Assembly: GCF_014635345.1 (NCBI RefSeq)
Contig: NZ_BMCU01000011.1
Coordinates: 1 to 35,588 of the forward strand
Direction: 5' to 3'
DNA from: Rhodococcoides trifolii
GTDB lineage: Bacteria > Actinomycetota > Actinomycetes > Mycobacteriales > Mycobacteriaceae
Length of the DNA stretch: 35,588 nucleotides
This document shows positions 24,500 through 31,959 of this stretch, piece by piece. The position numbers were made by a program, and so were the translations under genes. The notes beneath the pieces were generated by a model that saw only the letters and a program-made list of their open reading frames with translations, was not told the DNA's origin and did not search any database. The first letter of the stretch is position 1. The number at the start of each line of letters is the position of its first letter.

Positions 24500-25348
24500 C
24501 TAGATGGACGAGGTGAGGTGATCCGCTGCAACACAGCGGTTGATGCACTGGCCGATACCGCTGATCTCGGTTCGTACTTCCTGCCCGGGCTGCAGGAACA
24601 GCTGCGGATCACGCGCTGCGCCCACACCGCTGGGTGTGCCGGTGAGGATCAGATCGCCCGGTTCGAGCGTGATCACGGTCGAGAGATAGGCCAAGATGTA
24701 CGCCGGGTCGAACAGCAAGTCCGAGACGTTCGACTGCTGCACGATGTCACCGTCGACGGAGCAGGTGATCGCGAGGTCGAGTTCGTCCGAGAATGCGTCG
24801 GGGGTCACCAACCACGGTCCGACCGGAGTCGTTCGCTCGAACGTCTTGCCCAACAACCACTGTGAGGTACGTTTCTGCCAATCGCGGGCGGAGATGTCGT
24901 TTGCGACGGTGTATCCGCCGATTGCCGTGCGCGCCTGCGACGCGTCGGCGTTGCGCAGTGGGCGCCCGACTACGACCGCGAGCTCGGCTTCCCAGTCCCA
25001 TGCCGTCGACTCGGCCGCCAGTTCGATGTCGTCGAAAGCTCCGATGAGGGCACCGGTGAACTTGGAGAACACGTTCGGAAAGTCCGGCAGCCCGTGGCCC
25101 ATCTCGAGAATGTGTTCACGGTAGTTGTGTCCGACGCAGATGACCTTGCCCGGATCGGTGACCACCGGCGCAAAGTCCAGACCAGCCGGGTCGTCGATCT
25201 GCGAACCCTCGAAGTCGTCGGGTCGGGACAGGACGCCGGCGCGAATGGCGTGCGGAAGGGAGGTGAACTCGTGCAGTCCGCGGACCGACCCGTTCACGTC
25301 CACCACGACTCGGGGGCCGTCCGGGGTCCGCACCGTTGCGAGTTTCAT
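24500..25348 (-). CDS. Fumarylacetoacetate hydrolase (FAH) family protein
   Basis: This 282-residue protein has the FAH C-terminal fold: VICVGHNYREHILEMGHGLP, the metal-binding DWEAELAVVVGRPLRNAD, the ANDISARDWQ block, GKTFERTTPVGPWLVTPD and LTGTPSGVGAARDP. The family hydrolyses or decarboxylates beta-dicarbonyl compounds or hydrates 2-hydroxydienoates using a divalent metal. A short N-terminal domain of about 60 residues precedes the core, as in many bacterial members. It is the first gene of the FAH, carboxylase alpha, SDR operon, 10 bases before the carboxylase ATG, and is divergent from the thioesterase over operator copy i. Possible roles include splitting a beta-keto acid late in the pathway. 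Confidence 0.88.
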   Translation of the reverse strand: MKLATVRTPDGPRVVVDVNGSVRGLHEFTSLPHAIRAGVLSRPDDFEGSQIDDPAGLDFAPVVTDPGKVICVGHNYREHILEMGHGLPDFPNVFSKFTGALIGAFDDIELAAESTAWDWEAELAVVVGRPLRNADASQARTAIGGYTVANDISARDWQKRTSQWLLGKTFERTTPVGPWLVTPDAFSDELDLAITCSVDGDIVQQSNVSDLLFDPAYILAYLSTVITLEPGDLILTGTPSGVGAARDPQLFLQPGQEVRTEISGIGQCINRCVAADHLTSSI

Positions 25349-25360
25349 CTACCGTCTCCA

Positions 25361-25390
25361 TCTATAAGAACAATCGTTCGTTCGTAAGCT
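25361..25390. promoter_or_regulatory. Operator copy i in a divergent promoter region
   Basis: ACAATCGTTCGTTCGTAAGC (25370-25389) lies between the FAH operon (-) and the thioesterase gene (+). On the minus strand GCTTAC, 17 bases, then TATAGA (25361-25366) forms a promoter whose spacer is the operator. This is the same spacing as copy k (GCTTAC, 17, TATAGT), so repression by spacer occupancy is likely. Confidence 0.7.
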
Positions 25391-25475
25391 ATCGTGCCTG
25401 TACCGCCACGTCAACGATTCGGTATCTCGTTTCCGCTCGTTCGGTCCGAGCGGCTTCAACGAGAGGACTGGACCC

Positions 25476-26354
25476 GTGACCAACGCAGCGCACGAGGACC
25501 TGCTCGACACACTCGACGTGAAACCGTTGGGCGGCAGCGTGTTCGTCGGGCCCGTAGCGCATCGAACGCTCCCACGGGTGTTCGGCGGCCAGGTACTCGC
25601 ACAGGCCTTGGTCGCCGCAGGACGCACGGTCCCCGATCGGAGGCCACCCAACTCGCTGCACGCGTATTTTCTTGCCGGCGGCGATCCGGCGGTGCCGATC
25701 GTCTACCGCGTCGACACTCTCCGAGACGGGCGCTCCTTCAGTTCGCGTCAGGTCACGGCGGAACAAGGTGACCGGCGGATCTTCACGATGCTCACCTCGT
25801 TCGCCGCGCAGGACGACGGTCTCGATCACCAGTGCGTCCGACCGGGCGGGGCGCCGGAGCCGGGCACCCTGGCGGGTCTGCACGACCGACTCGCACCCGA
25901 GCGCGCCTTGTTGCCCGCGTGGTGGACCGAGGAGAACCCGTTCGACATCCGGTTCATCGATCACCCGACGGGACTTGCCACCGGTTCGGTCGGTCCTGCG
26001 CGACAGTCGATGTGGATCAGATCGCCCCACATTGCAGGCGACGATCCGACGCTGCACGCGGCACTCGTCGCCTACGCCTCTGACCTCACCCTGCTCGATC
26101 CGGCGCTGATGCCACACGGTCGATCCTGGTACGGAACGCACCTGATCGACGGAGCGAGTATCGACCACGCCCTGTGGTTCCACCGCCCGGCACGAGCAGA
26201 CCAATGGCTGCTGTGCCAGCAGAGGAGCCCCGTCGCCCACGGTGGGCGGTGTCTGTGCACGGCCGAGTTCTTCGATGTCGCCGGCGCGCTCGTCGGTTCC
26301 GTTGCTCAGGAGGGCGTTCTCCGCGAGCGCCGGACGGCATCGTCGATCACCTGA
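25476..26354 (+). CDS. Acyl-CoA thioesterase II (TesB family)
   Basis: This 292-residue protein is a double hot-dog thioesterase. Markers are RVFGGQVLAQALVAAGRTVP, HAYFLAGGDPAVPIVYRVD, RDGRSFSSRQVTAEQGDRRI, and in the second half YASDLTLLDPALMPHG and IDHALWFHRPARADQWLL. Active-site Asp, Thr/Ser and Gln residues of the family are expected within YASDLTLLD and the following domain. It hydrolyses acyl-CoA to acid and CoA, perhaps releasing CoA from dead-end intermediates. The start is a GTG at 25476 with GAGAGGA upstream. It is transcribed from the divergent region with operator copy i and appears to be monocistronic, because the following cupin has its own operator. Confidence 0.88.
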   Translation: MTNAAHEDLLDTLDVKPLGGSVFVGPVAHRTLPRVFGGQVLAQALVAAGRTVPDRRPPNSLHAYFLAGGDPAVPIVYRVDTLRDGRSFSSRQVTAEQGDRRIFTMLTSFAAQDDGLDHQCVRPGGAPEPGTLAGLHDRLAPERALLPAWWTEENPFDIRFIDHPTGLATGSVGPARQSMWIRSPHIAGDDPTLHAALVAYASDLTLLDPALMPHGRSWYGTHLIDGASIDHALWFHRPARADQWLLCQQRSPVAHGGRCLCTAEFFDVAGALVGSVAQEGVLRERRTASSIT

Positions 26355-26394
26355 TCGAATTGCTTGCGCGGAGGACCCACTCAGTCTTACATTA

Positions 26395-26418
26395 CATACA
26401 AGCGTACGTTCGTTAAGG
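26395..26418 (+). promoter_or_regulatory. Operator copy j, upstream of the cupin-EthD-SDR operon
   Basis: ACAAGCGTACGTTCGTTAAG (26398-26417) runs directly into the ribosome binding site AAGGAGAGG of the cupin gene. The reverse strand reads TTAACGAACGTACGCTTG, close to copy d. The site would be at or just after the transcription start. Confidence 0.65.
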
Positions 26419-26427
26419 AGAGGTTTC

Positions 26428-26853
26428 ATGGCAGCCGACGACACACCGCAGGTCACCCGCAAGGGTGAAGAGCACGGAGACACGGGCCAGTCCGGGGGCG
26501 CCGTGCGCGTCTCGGGAGTGAGCATCCAGCACACCCAGGCCACCAAGATCTGGTACGGGAAAGTGTTCAACGAACCCGGATACCGCTCACTGCCCCATCA
26601 CCACGGCGAAGCAGAAACCGGTGGATACGTCCTCACCGGAACAGCTCGAATCTACTTCGGAGAGAACTACTCCGAGTACATCGACATGACCGAAGGGGAC
26701 TTCGTCTTCGTCCCCCCGTACATGCCCCACGTGGAAGCGAACATGAGCACCACCGACGAGCTCGTCTGGCTCACCACCCGCACCCCCGAGAACATCGTCA
26801 TCAACTTGCCCGAGGTCGACGACTCTGTCCTCGCCGGGTACGTCCGCCCCTGA
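26428..26853 (+). CDS. Single-domain cupin protein
   Basis: I start at the ATG at 26428 because AAGGAGAGG precedes it; 141 residues. The cupin motif 1 is LPHHHGEAETGGYVLTGTAR and motif 2 is GDFVFVPPYMPHVEANMSTT, with His and Glu metal ligands in the usual places (HHH, E, and H of PHVEA). Small cupins act as dioxygenases, isomerases, decarboxylases or binding proteins. The function here is unknown. It is the first gene of an operon with an EthD protein and a mycofactocin-type SDR. Relatives annotated only as cupin-domain proteins are common in actinobacterial catabolic clusters. Confidence 0.85.
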   Translation: MAADDTPQVTRKGEEHGDTGQSGGAVRVSGVSIQHTQATKIWYGKVFNEPGYRSLPHHHGEAETGGYVLTGTARIYFGENYSEYIDMTEGDFVFVPPYMPHVEANMSTTDELVWLTTRTPENIVINLPEVDDSVLAGYVRP

Positions 26854-26872
26854 CCGGCAACGAGGCACCCAC

Positions 26873-27220
26873 GTGGTCAAAGTCGTCGCACTGATCAACG
26901 CGAGAGCGGACATCTCCAAGAAGGAATTCTCGGACCACTGGCGCAACGTGCACCACGACCTCGTCTGGGAGCTACCCGGACTCTTACGCTACGTGCAGAA
27001 TCATGCGCTCGAGCACACACGTGACTGGCCCTTCGACGGTATGGCAGAACTGTGGTTCGAGTCCAACAAAGCCGTGTCGCTTGCCTTCTCGTCACCAGAG
27101 TCCGAACCGATGCGTGCGGACGAGAAGAACTTCATCGGATCGATGAACTGGTTCCTGGTCGAGGAGGTCGAGCGTCGCCGACCGAATCCACCCTTCCCCG
27201 CTACCAGAGGACCACGATGA
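26873..27220 (+). CDS. EthD-domain protein (second copy)
   Basis: This 115-residue protein has the EthD pattern VVALINARADISKKEFSDHW followed by HHDLVWELPGLLRYVQNHAL. It starts with a GTG at 26873, 19 bases after the cupin stop, with a GAGG just upstream, and its TGA overlaps the ATG of the SDR (ATGA). It is diverged from the EthD protein at 20099 but shares the KxFxxxW, H and P-G-xxRYVQ/RH positions. Pairing with an SDR and a cupin suggests a small enzyme or accessory factor for one pathway step. No catalytic residue can be assigned with certainty. Confidence 0.83.
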   Translation: MVKVVALINARADISKKEFSDHWRNVHHDLVWELPGLLRYVQNHALEHTRDWPFDGMAELWFESNKAVSLAFSSPESEPMRADEKNFIGSMNWFLVEEVERRRPNPPFPATRGPR

Positions 27221-28092
27221 CCAAAAACACACCAGCTCTCGACGAGCGGCCCGGACGATTCGCCGGCAAGGTCGCACTCGTCACCGGGGGCGCACGCGGC
27301 CAAGGCCGTTCTCACGCACTGGCTTTGGCGGCCGAAGGCGCAGACATCATCATCACCGACATCGCCGGACCGGTGGACACGGTCGGATACGAGCTCGCCT
27401 CGCGAACCGACCTCGACGACGTCGCCAACGAGGTCATCTCACTGGGCGGAAAGGTCCATGCGGCGGTGGTCGACGTGCGCGACGCCGACGCAATGGTGGA
27501 CACCGTCTCGCGCGCGGTGGAGAGTCTCGGTCGTCTCGACATCGTGGTCGCGAACGCCGGCATTCTCGGTCCGCCGCGCTCGACCTGGGAGATGTCCGTG
27601 GCCGAGTGGGATGCAGTGATCGGGGTCAACCTCACCGGAGTGTGGAGCACCTTCCGCGCCGCGATCCCCCACGTCATCGAATCCGGTGACGGCGGGGCAC
27701 TGATCGCGATCAGCTCCATCGCCGGGTTACGGGGCGTCCCCTACGTCGGCAACTACGTTGCCGCCAAGCACGGAGTCGTCGGCCTGATCGGCACGCTGGC
27801 CAACGAGCTCGCCCAGTACGGCATCCGCGCCAATTCGGTACATCCGACCAACGTCCGTACGCCGATGATCGACAACCCCTCGTCGGCCCATATCTTCCGT
27901 CCGGATCTCGACGAGCCGACGCTCGACGACGGCTACGACGTCCTCAGGCGGATCAACCTTCTCGACATGCCCTGGGTGGACTCGTCCGACGTCACAGACG
28001 CGGTGATCTGGTTGGCGTCGTCGCAGTCGAAGCGCGTCACCGGCACCGCTCTGCCGGTCGATGCCGGCATGCTCAGCAAGTATCCGGGGTGA
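27217..28092 (+). CDS. Mycofactocin-coupled SDR oxidoreductase (second copy)
   Basis: This 291-residue protein has VTGGARGQGRSHALALAAEG, the additional segment after beta strand 2 (YELASRTDLDDVANEVISLG), NAGILG, Ser in ISSIAGLRG and Tyr/Lys in YVAAKHGVV. These are the marks of the mycofactocin-dependent SDR group, shared with the protein at 13778, with which it also shares the late block around HIFRPDLDEPTLDDGYD. The two are probably paralogues acting on different alcohols or on different enantiomers. AGAGGA lies upstream of the ATG. It ends the cupin-EthD-SDR operon, and a strong terminator follows 50 bases later. Confidence 0.88.
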   Translation: MTKNTPALDERPGRFAGKVALVTGGARGQGRSHALALAAEGADIIITDIAGPVDTVGYELASRTDLDDVANEVISLGGKVHAAVVDVRDADAMVDTVSRAVESLGRLDIVVANAGILGPPRSTWEMSVAEWDAVIGVNLTGVWSTFRAAIPHVIESGDGGALIAISSIAGLRGVPYVGNYVAAKHGVVGLIGTLANELAQYGIRANSVHPTNVRTPMIDNPSSAHIFRPDLDEPTLDDGYDVLRRINLLDMPWVDSSDVTDAVIWLASSQSKRVTGTALPVDAGMLSKYPG

Positions 28093-28143
28093 CCATGCGT
28101 CGAGCCTGCGCCACCCGCTGACAGTCGCGACAACGGAAAACAG

Positions 28144-28184
28144 AAGAGCCTCAACCGAAAACATCGGTTGGGGCTCTTTCGTTT
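28144..28184 (+). terminator. Rho-independent terminator of the cupin-EthD-SDR operon
   Basis: AAGAGCCTCAACCGA (28144-28158) pairs with TCGGTTGGGGCTCTT (28164-28178), a 15-bp stem with one G-T pair and an AAACA loop. A T-rich TTCGTTTCGTT tail follows. It lies about 50 bases after the SDR stop. Confidence 0.85.
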
Positions 28185-28213
28185 CGTTACTTCCCAGCAG
28201 TCCCCGGACGGAC

Positions 28214-28250
28214 CACGGGGCCGATCGACGACGAGTCGATCGGCCCCGTG
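28214..28250 (-). terminator. Terminator hairpin for the aldehyde dehydrogenase gene
   Basis: CACGGGGCCGATCGAC (28214-28229) and GTCGATCGGCCCCGTG (28235-28250) form a perfect 16-bp stem with a GACGA loop. It is 17 bases beyond the aldehyde dehydrogenase stop on the minus strand. With the preceding hairpin it makes a back-to-back pair between convergent genes. There is no clear T run. Confidence 0.75.
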
Positions 28251-28267
28251 ACTGCTGCGCGCGTACG

Positions 28268-29731
28268 TCAGGAGATGGCTACGGTGATGGCCTTGCTCTG
28301 CAGGTAGCTGTCGAGCGCTTCCTCGCCCATCTCCTTGCCCCATCCGGAGTGCTTGAAGCCGCCGAACGGGAGCGCAGCGTCGAACACGTTGTAGCAGTTG
28401 ATCCACACCGCACCGGCGTTCACCTTGTCCGCGTACCGGTGAGCCCGTCCGATGTCGGAGGTCCAGACCCCAGCGGCGAGGCCGAACGTGGTGTCGTTGG
28501 CGCGCCGGATCACCTCCTCCTCGGTATCGAACGGCATCAACGACACGACCGGCCCGAAGATCTCCTCACGCGCGACCATCATGTCGTCGTGCACGCCGCC
28601 CAGCACGGTCGGTGCGAGGTAGTAACCGGGACCGTGCGGGCCGTCACCTCCGGCGATGACCTCGGCACCTTCCTTGACTGCGCCATCGATGAAGCCCATC
28701 ACCTTCGAGCGGTGATTGTCGGAGATCAGCGGCCCCACCAGAACTCCACGTTCTCGACTGTCACCGATCTTCAACTCCGGCACCGCAGCTGCGATTCGGG
28801 CCTGCACGTCGTCGAAGATGCCCCGTTGGACGTAGAGCCGAGATCCGGCAGTGCAGGCCTCACCCTGCGCGTAGAGCACGGCGCCCAGCGCTCCGTCGAC
28901 CGCCTTGTCGAGATCCGCGTCGTCGTAGATCACGACGGGCGACTTACCACCGAGCTCGAGTGTCATCTTGCTGAGATTGTCCGCAGCGGATGCCACGATG
29001 CTCTTACCTGTCCCCACGGACCCGGTGAACGCCACCTTGTCCACTGCGGGATGTCCCGCCAGGGGCGCACCCGCGTCCTGTCCGGATCCGGTGATCACGT
29101 TGACCACCCCGGCCGGGAAACCCGCCTCCATGGCGAGTGCACCGATCTTCAGCGGCGCCAACGATGCCAGTTCGGCCGGTTTCAGCACGACCGTGCACCC
29201 TGCGGCGAGAGCAGGAGCCAGTTTCCAGATCGACGCCAGGGCTGCTCCGTTCCACGGAATGATCTGAGCCACAACACCAACGGGCTGGCGGCGGGTGTAG
29301 GACAGGAAGTCCGACGGACTCTGACGTGACAGCGGAATGGTGCGGCCTTCGAGCTTGGTGGTCCACCCCGCCATGTACCGCAACAGGTCTGCCATGTTGG
29401 GCAGGTCGATGTCACGGATGAATGCGTACGGCTTTCCACAATCCTGTGTATCGATGAGCGCGATCTCGTCGGCGTTCTCTTCGATCAGGTCCGCGAACCG
29501 GTGAAGGATTCGGGCGCGTTGCTCGGCGGGCATCGTGCGCCACGGCCCGTCGTCGAACGCCCGGCGTGCGGCCTGCACTGCCGCTTCGACGTCCTTCGGG
29601 CCGGCGGCCGCGAGGTTGGCCAGCAACTCACCGGTCGAGGGGTCGTACGAGGCGATAGTTCCGCCTTCGATCGGGTCGACCCACTTCCCGTCGATGAGGA
29701 GCTGACGGGCGGGGGTGTCGTTCTGGGGCAT
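28268..29731 (-). CDS. Aldehyde dehydrogenase (NAD(P)-dependent)
   Basis: I start at the ATG at 29731, preceded by GAAGGAG; 487 residues. Family motifs are present: the cofactor-binding IIPWNGA (158-163) and FTGSVGTGK (235-243), catalytic Glu259 in LELGGKSP and nucleophile Cys293 in GEACTAGSR, and the C-terminal LPFGGFKHSGWGKEMG block. It oxidises an aldehyde to the acid, which the CoA ligase would then activate. PWNGA instead of the common PWNFP, and GEACTAGSR rather than GQxCTAGSR, may reflect a branched or bulky substrate. The gene is transcribed alone from a promoter with operator copy k, and is the right-hand end of the regulon. Confidence 0.92.
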   Translation of the reverse strand: MPQNDTPARQLLIDGKWVDPIEGGTIASYDPSTGELLANLAAAGPKDVEAAVQAARRAFDDGPWRTMPAEQRARILHRFADLIEENADEIALIDTQDCGKPYAFIRDIDLPNMADLLRYMAGWTTKLEGRTIPLSRQSPSDFLSYTRRQPVGVVAQIIPWNGAALASIWKLAPALAAGCTVVLKPAELASLAPLKIGALAMEAGFPAGVVNVITGSGQDAGAPLAGHPAVDKVAFTGSVGTGKSIVASAADNLSKMTLELGGKSPVVIYDDADLDKAVDGALGAVLYAQGEACTAGSRLYVQRGIFDDVQARIAAAVPELKIGDSRERGVLVGPLISDNHRSKVMGFIDGAVKEGAEVIAGGDGPHGPGYYLAPTVLGGVHDDMMVAREEIFGPVVSLMPFDTEEEVIRRANDTTFGLAAGVWTSDIGRAHRYADKVNAGAVWINCYNVFDAALPFGGFKHSGWGKEMGEEALDSYLQSKAITVAIS

Positions 29732-29824
29732 TCTCCAAACTCCTTCAAGTGCCAGATACTTGGTCGGTAGCCACCCGCTTACTAAGGTCGCCGCGGTCGA
29801 GCGCTGTGTGGCTTGGGACACAAG

Positions 29825-29852
29825 ACTATACGAACTTGCGTTTGTTTGTAAG
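29825..29852 (-). promoter_or_regulatory. Operator copy k and promoter of the aldehyde dehydrogenase gene
   Basis: On the minus strand GCTTAC (29848-29853), 17 bases (AAACAAACGCAAGTTCG), then TATAGT (29825-29830). The spacer contains the operator. The layout equals that of copy i. About 93 bases separate the -10 box from the ATG. Confidence 0.7.
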
Positions 29853-29925
29853 CCAACTGCTGCCAACACTGGCGGAGCGTCGTTGCTCCTCGGGTGTGAC
29901 TAGCACCCGGCGCAGATGCGTATCG

Positions 29926-30465
29926 CTAGCGCGTCACCGTCACCGTTACGTCACCGTCGATGGAACCCACTGTGTTCGACCCAGTGTCGTCCATCTGTCC
30001 GAGGATGACGATGCCAGGGAATTCGCTCTGATCGCCGTAGTAGAGAACGAAGTCGTTGCCCGGTGCGTAGTAACCGATGTCCCCCGGGTTCGGATCCGCA
30101 ACGTCGGGCGCTCCGTCCGTCGACAACTCGGCGGGAAGCGGGCCGGTCTTCTCTACCGAACCATGGTCGGACATGACTAGCGTCAACGGGAGTAAGGCGA
30201 GGAGGTCGCGACTGGCCGCGCTGCCATTCAACGTTCCGACGACAGTTCGCTCGCCCACTTGAATAGCGACGCGCACGGATTCTCCGTTCTCGAGCTGAGG
30301 GCTGGCGGCGCCGGCAGTCCTTGTCTCGATCGCGGTTGGCACACTTGATGAATCAGTTGCCGTCACCGAATTCGAGACGGTACCCCCGGAACACGCGGAC
30401 AGCATGACCGCAGACACCGCGAACGCGCAGGAGGCAACGAAGCGGCGAACTACCGACGCACTCAT
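29926..30465 (-). CDS. Cyclophilin-like-fold lipoprotein
   Basis: This 179-residue protein has a lipoprotein signal: basic VRRF, a hydrophobic run, then MLSAC with the lipid-bearing Cys at 25, and a Thr/Ser-rich linker. The mature part has the block SAASRDLLALLPLTLVMSDH and a later DIGYYAPGNDFVLYYGDQSE, PGIVILGQMDDT, the pattern of the small cyclophilin-like-fold proteins of bacteria. They are not true prolyl isomerases by sequence; function is unknown. The ATG overlaps the stop of the preceding lipoprotein gene, so the two are co-expressed. The pair has its own promoter and none of the shared operators, so it is probably outside the regulon. Confidence 0.8.
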   Translation of the reverse strand: MSASVVRRFVASCAFAVSAVMLSACSGGTVSNSVTATDSSSVPTAIETRTAGAASPQLENGESVRVAIQVGERTVVGTLNGSAASRDLLALLPLTLVMSDHGSVEKTGPLPAELSTDGAPDVADPNPGDIGYYAPGNDFVLYYGDQSEFPGIVILGQMDDTGSNTVGSIDGDVTVTVTR

Positions 30466-30920
30466 GACGCCGAGTGTCGTTCGTATGTCACGCGAAACCC
30501 TTCGTCGGGGTTAACCGTCGTCAGGACGAGGGTGTCACCGTCAATTTCGTAGTTCCGATCGAACGTCTGCCCGATCAGGTCACGCGCGGCCGCCGATTCG
30601 ACTGTAACGGCGAGTGTCCCGGCACCCGGGTCTGTCACGAGATTGCCGTAGTACGCCTCGTATCCCTGCACCGTCAATGGTGTGTCCGCTGCGGACGTAT
30701 CCGGGTTCATCGCTTGGACCGACATCGTGTCGTCGGTGAAGATGACTTGCCCTGCATACGGCACCGACGTCAAGTGACCCTCCGTTCCCACCTGGAGGGA
30801 CGTCATGCGCCACTCACCGGTGAGTCCGTAGTTTCTCGCGTCGTCCCCTGATTGCGAACAGGCGGCAGTGGCCACCAGCAAGCCTGCGGTGACTGCGACG
30901 GCGGCACAGAATTTCTTCAT
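30462..30920 (-). CDS. Small lipocalin-like lipoprotein
   Basis: This 152-residue protein begins MKKFCAAVAVTAGLLVATAA and then Cys at 21 (TAAC lipobox), so it should be a membrane-anchored lipoprotein. The mature part GLTGEWRMTSLQVGTEGHLT, later QVIFTDDTMSVQAMNP and VQGYEAYYGNLVTDP, has the look of the small lipocalin-like (DUF1348/Lipocalin_5-type) fold: a GxW motif near the start and a series of beta strands. That fold assignment is tentative. Upstream on the minus strand, TTGTCC (30954-30959) and CAATAT (30932-30937) are 16 bases apart, a plausible promoter. It is followed by the cyclophilin-like lipoprotein with an ATGA overlap. The ligand is unknown. Confidence 0.75.
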   Translation of the reverse strand: MKKFCAAVAVTAGLLVATAACSQSGDDARNYGLTGEWRMTSLQVGTEGHLTSVPYAGQVIFTDDTMSVQAMNPDTSAADTPLTVQGYEAYYGNLVTDPGAGTLAVTVESAAARDLIGQTFDRNYEIDGDTLVLTTVNPDEGFRVTYERHSAS

Positions 30921-31197
30921 CGTTCGACCTCATATTGTTTGAATTGACAACCTGGACAACGCTGATTGGACGAAGAGGGCGGAGGGAGTCTGTGTCAGGG
31001 GAACCCGTCTCCGGTCTCGTCTCGAGCAGCAGGTCCGCACTGTCGACACGCGGGATACCCGCTGCGGGGACGGGTTGGCAAAGCCATCGGGGTGAGCGAA
31101 AAAGCAACAGGTACAGACGGTCGGTTGTCCCGGATACGGCCATGAGATGGACCCATCTCGCTGGCCTCGTGCCCGGATTGGATGCCGAGTTCTCGGT

Positions 31198-31959
31198 CTA
31201 GAGGCCCACCGTTTGACCGCCGTCGACGACCAACGCATGGCCTGTGGTGAACGCACCGAGATCGGAGCTCAACCACAGAACAGCCGACGCAATCTCTTCG
31301 GGTCTGCCCATCCGTCCGACGGGCTCCTGCGCGACGACTCGCCGACGACCCTCATCTGTGCCGCCGGAGAAACGGTCCATCATCGGCGTCTCGATGATTC
31401 CCGGGCACACCGCGTTGACGCGAATGCCGTTGGCGGCGTAGTCGAGTGCGGCGGACTTCGTCATCCCGATCACGCCGTGCTTGACCGCTGTGTAGGCACT
31501 CTGCCCTCTTATGCCGATGACCCCCGCGCCCGAGGACGTGTTGACGATGGCCCCGGCGCCCGAGTGCAACATGAGCGGGATCTGATACTTCATGCAGAGG
31601 AAGACGCTGCGGAGGTTCACGGCGACGAGCCTGTCCCAGGTGTCCTCGGAGATCTCGGTGAGCGGTGCAACGGGTTGCTCGATGCCGGCGTTGTTGAAGG
31701 CGATGTCGAGCTGACCGAAGGTGGTCACGGTCAGTGCGAGTGCTGCTTCTATGTCGTCACCGCGGGTCACATCGCATCGGGTCGATACCGCTCGCGCACC
31801 CTGCTCCTCGGCCAGGCGCGCGGTTTCGCTCGCCGCGTCCGGGTCGATGTCGGTGGCGACGACGTGTGCACCGGCGCTCGCAAAGGCGAGTGCAGTGGCG
31901 CGGCCGATACCGGCGCCGGCGCCGGTGACGAAGGCAACTTTTCCAGAAAACTCAGTCAT
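31198..31959 (-). CDS. Classical SDR oxidoreductase (FabG-like)
   Basis: I start at the ATG at 31959; 253 residues. VTGAGAGIGRATALAFASAG, the acidic end of beta strand 2 (ATDIDPD, NAD preference), NNAG, catalytic Ser in NTSSGAGVIG and YTAVKHGVIG are all present, with LVVDGGQTVGL at the end. It overlaps the cupin gene by 8 bases and is the last gene of the alcohol dehydrogenase, cupin, SDR operon. This operon is divergent from an MmyB-like regulator. MmyB-like regulators in actinobacteria are commonly found next to SDR genes, so a shared control is likely. Confidence 0.88.
   Translation of the reverse strand: MTEFSGKVAFVTGAGAGIGRATALAFASAGAHVVATDIDPDAASETARLAEEQGARAVSTRCDVTRGDDIEAALALTVTTFGQLDIAFNNAGIEQPVAPLTEISEDTWDRLVAVNLRSVFLCMKYQIPLMLHSGAGAIVNTSSGAGVIGIRGQSAYTAVKHGVIGMTKSAALDYAANGIRVNAVCPGIIETPMMDRFSGGTDEGRRRVVAQEPVGRMGRPEEIASAVLWLSSDLGAFTTGHALVVDGGQTVGL

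Noticed and set aside
7111..29852. Interpretation of the repeated operator as a KstR or KstR2 steroid-regulon site
   Set aside because: KstR sites have AAC and GTT separated by two bases and KstR2 sites contain CAAG/CTTG; the copies here have other halves and spacing. No steroid ring-degradation genes are present.
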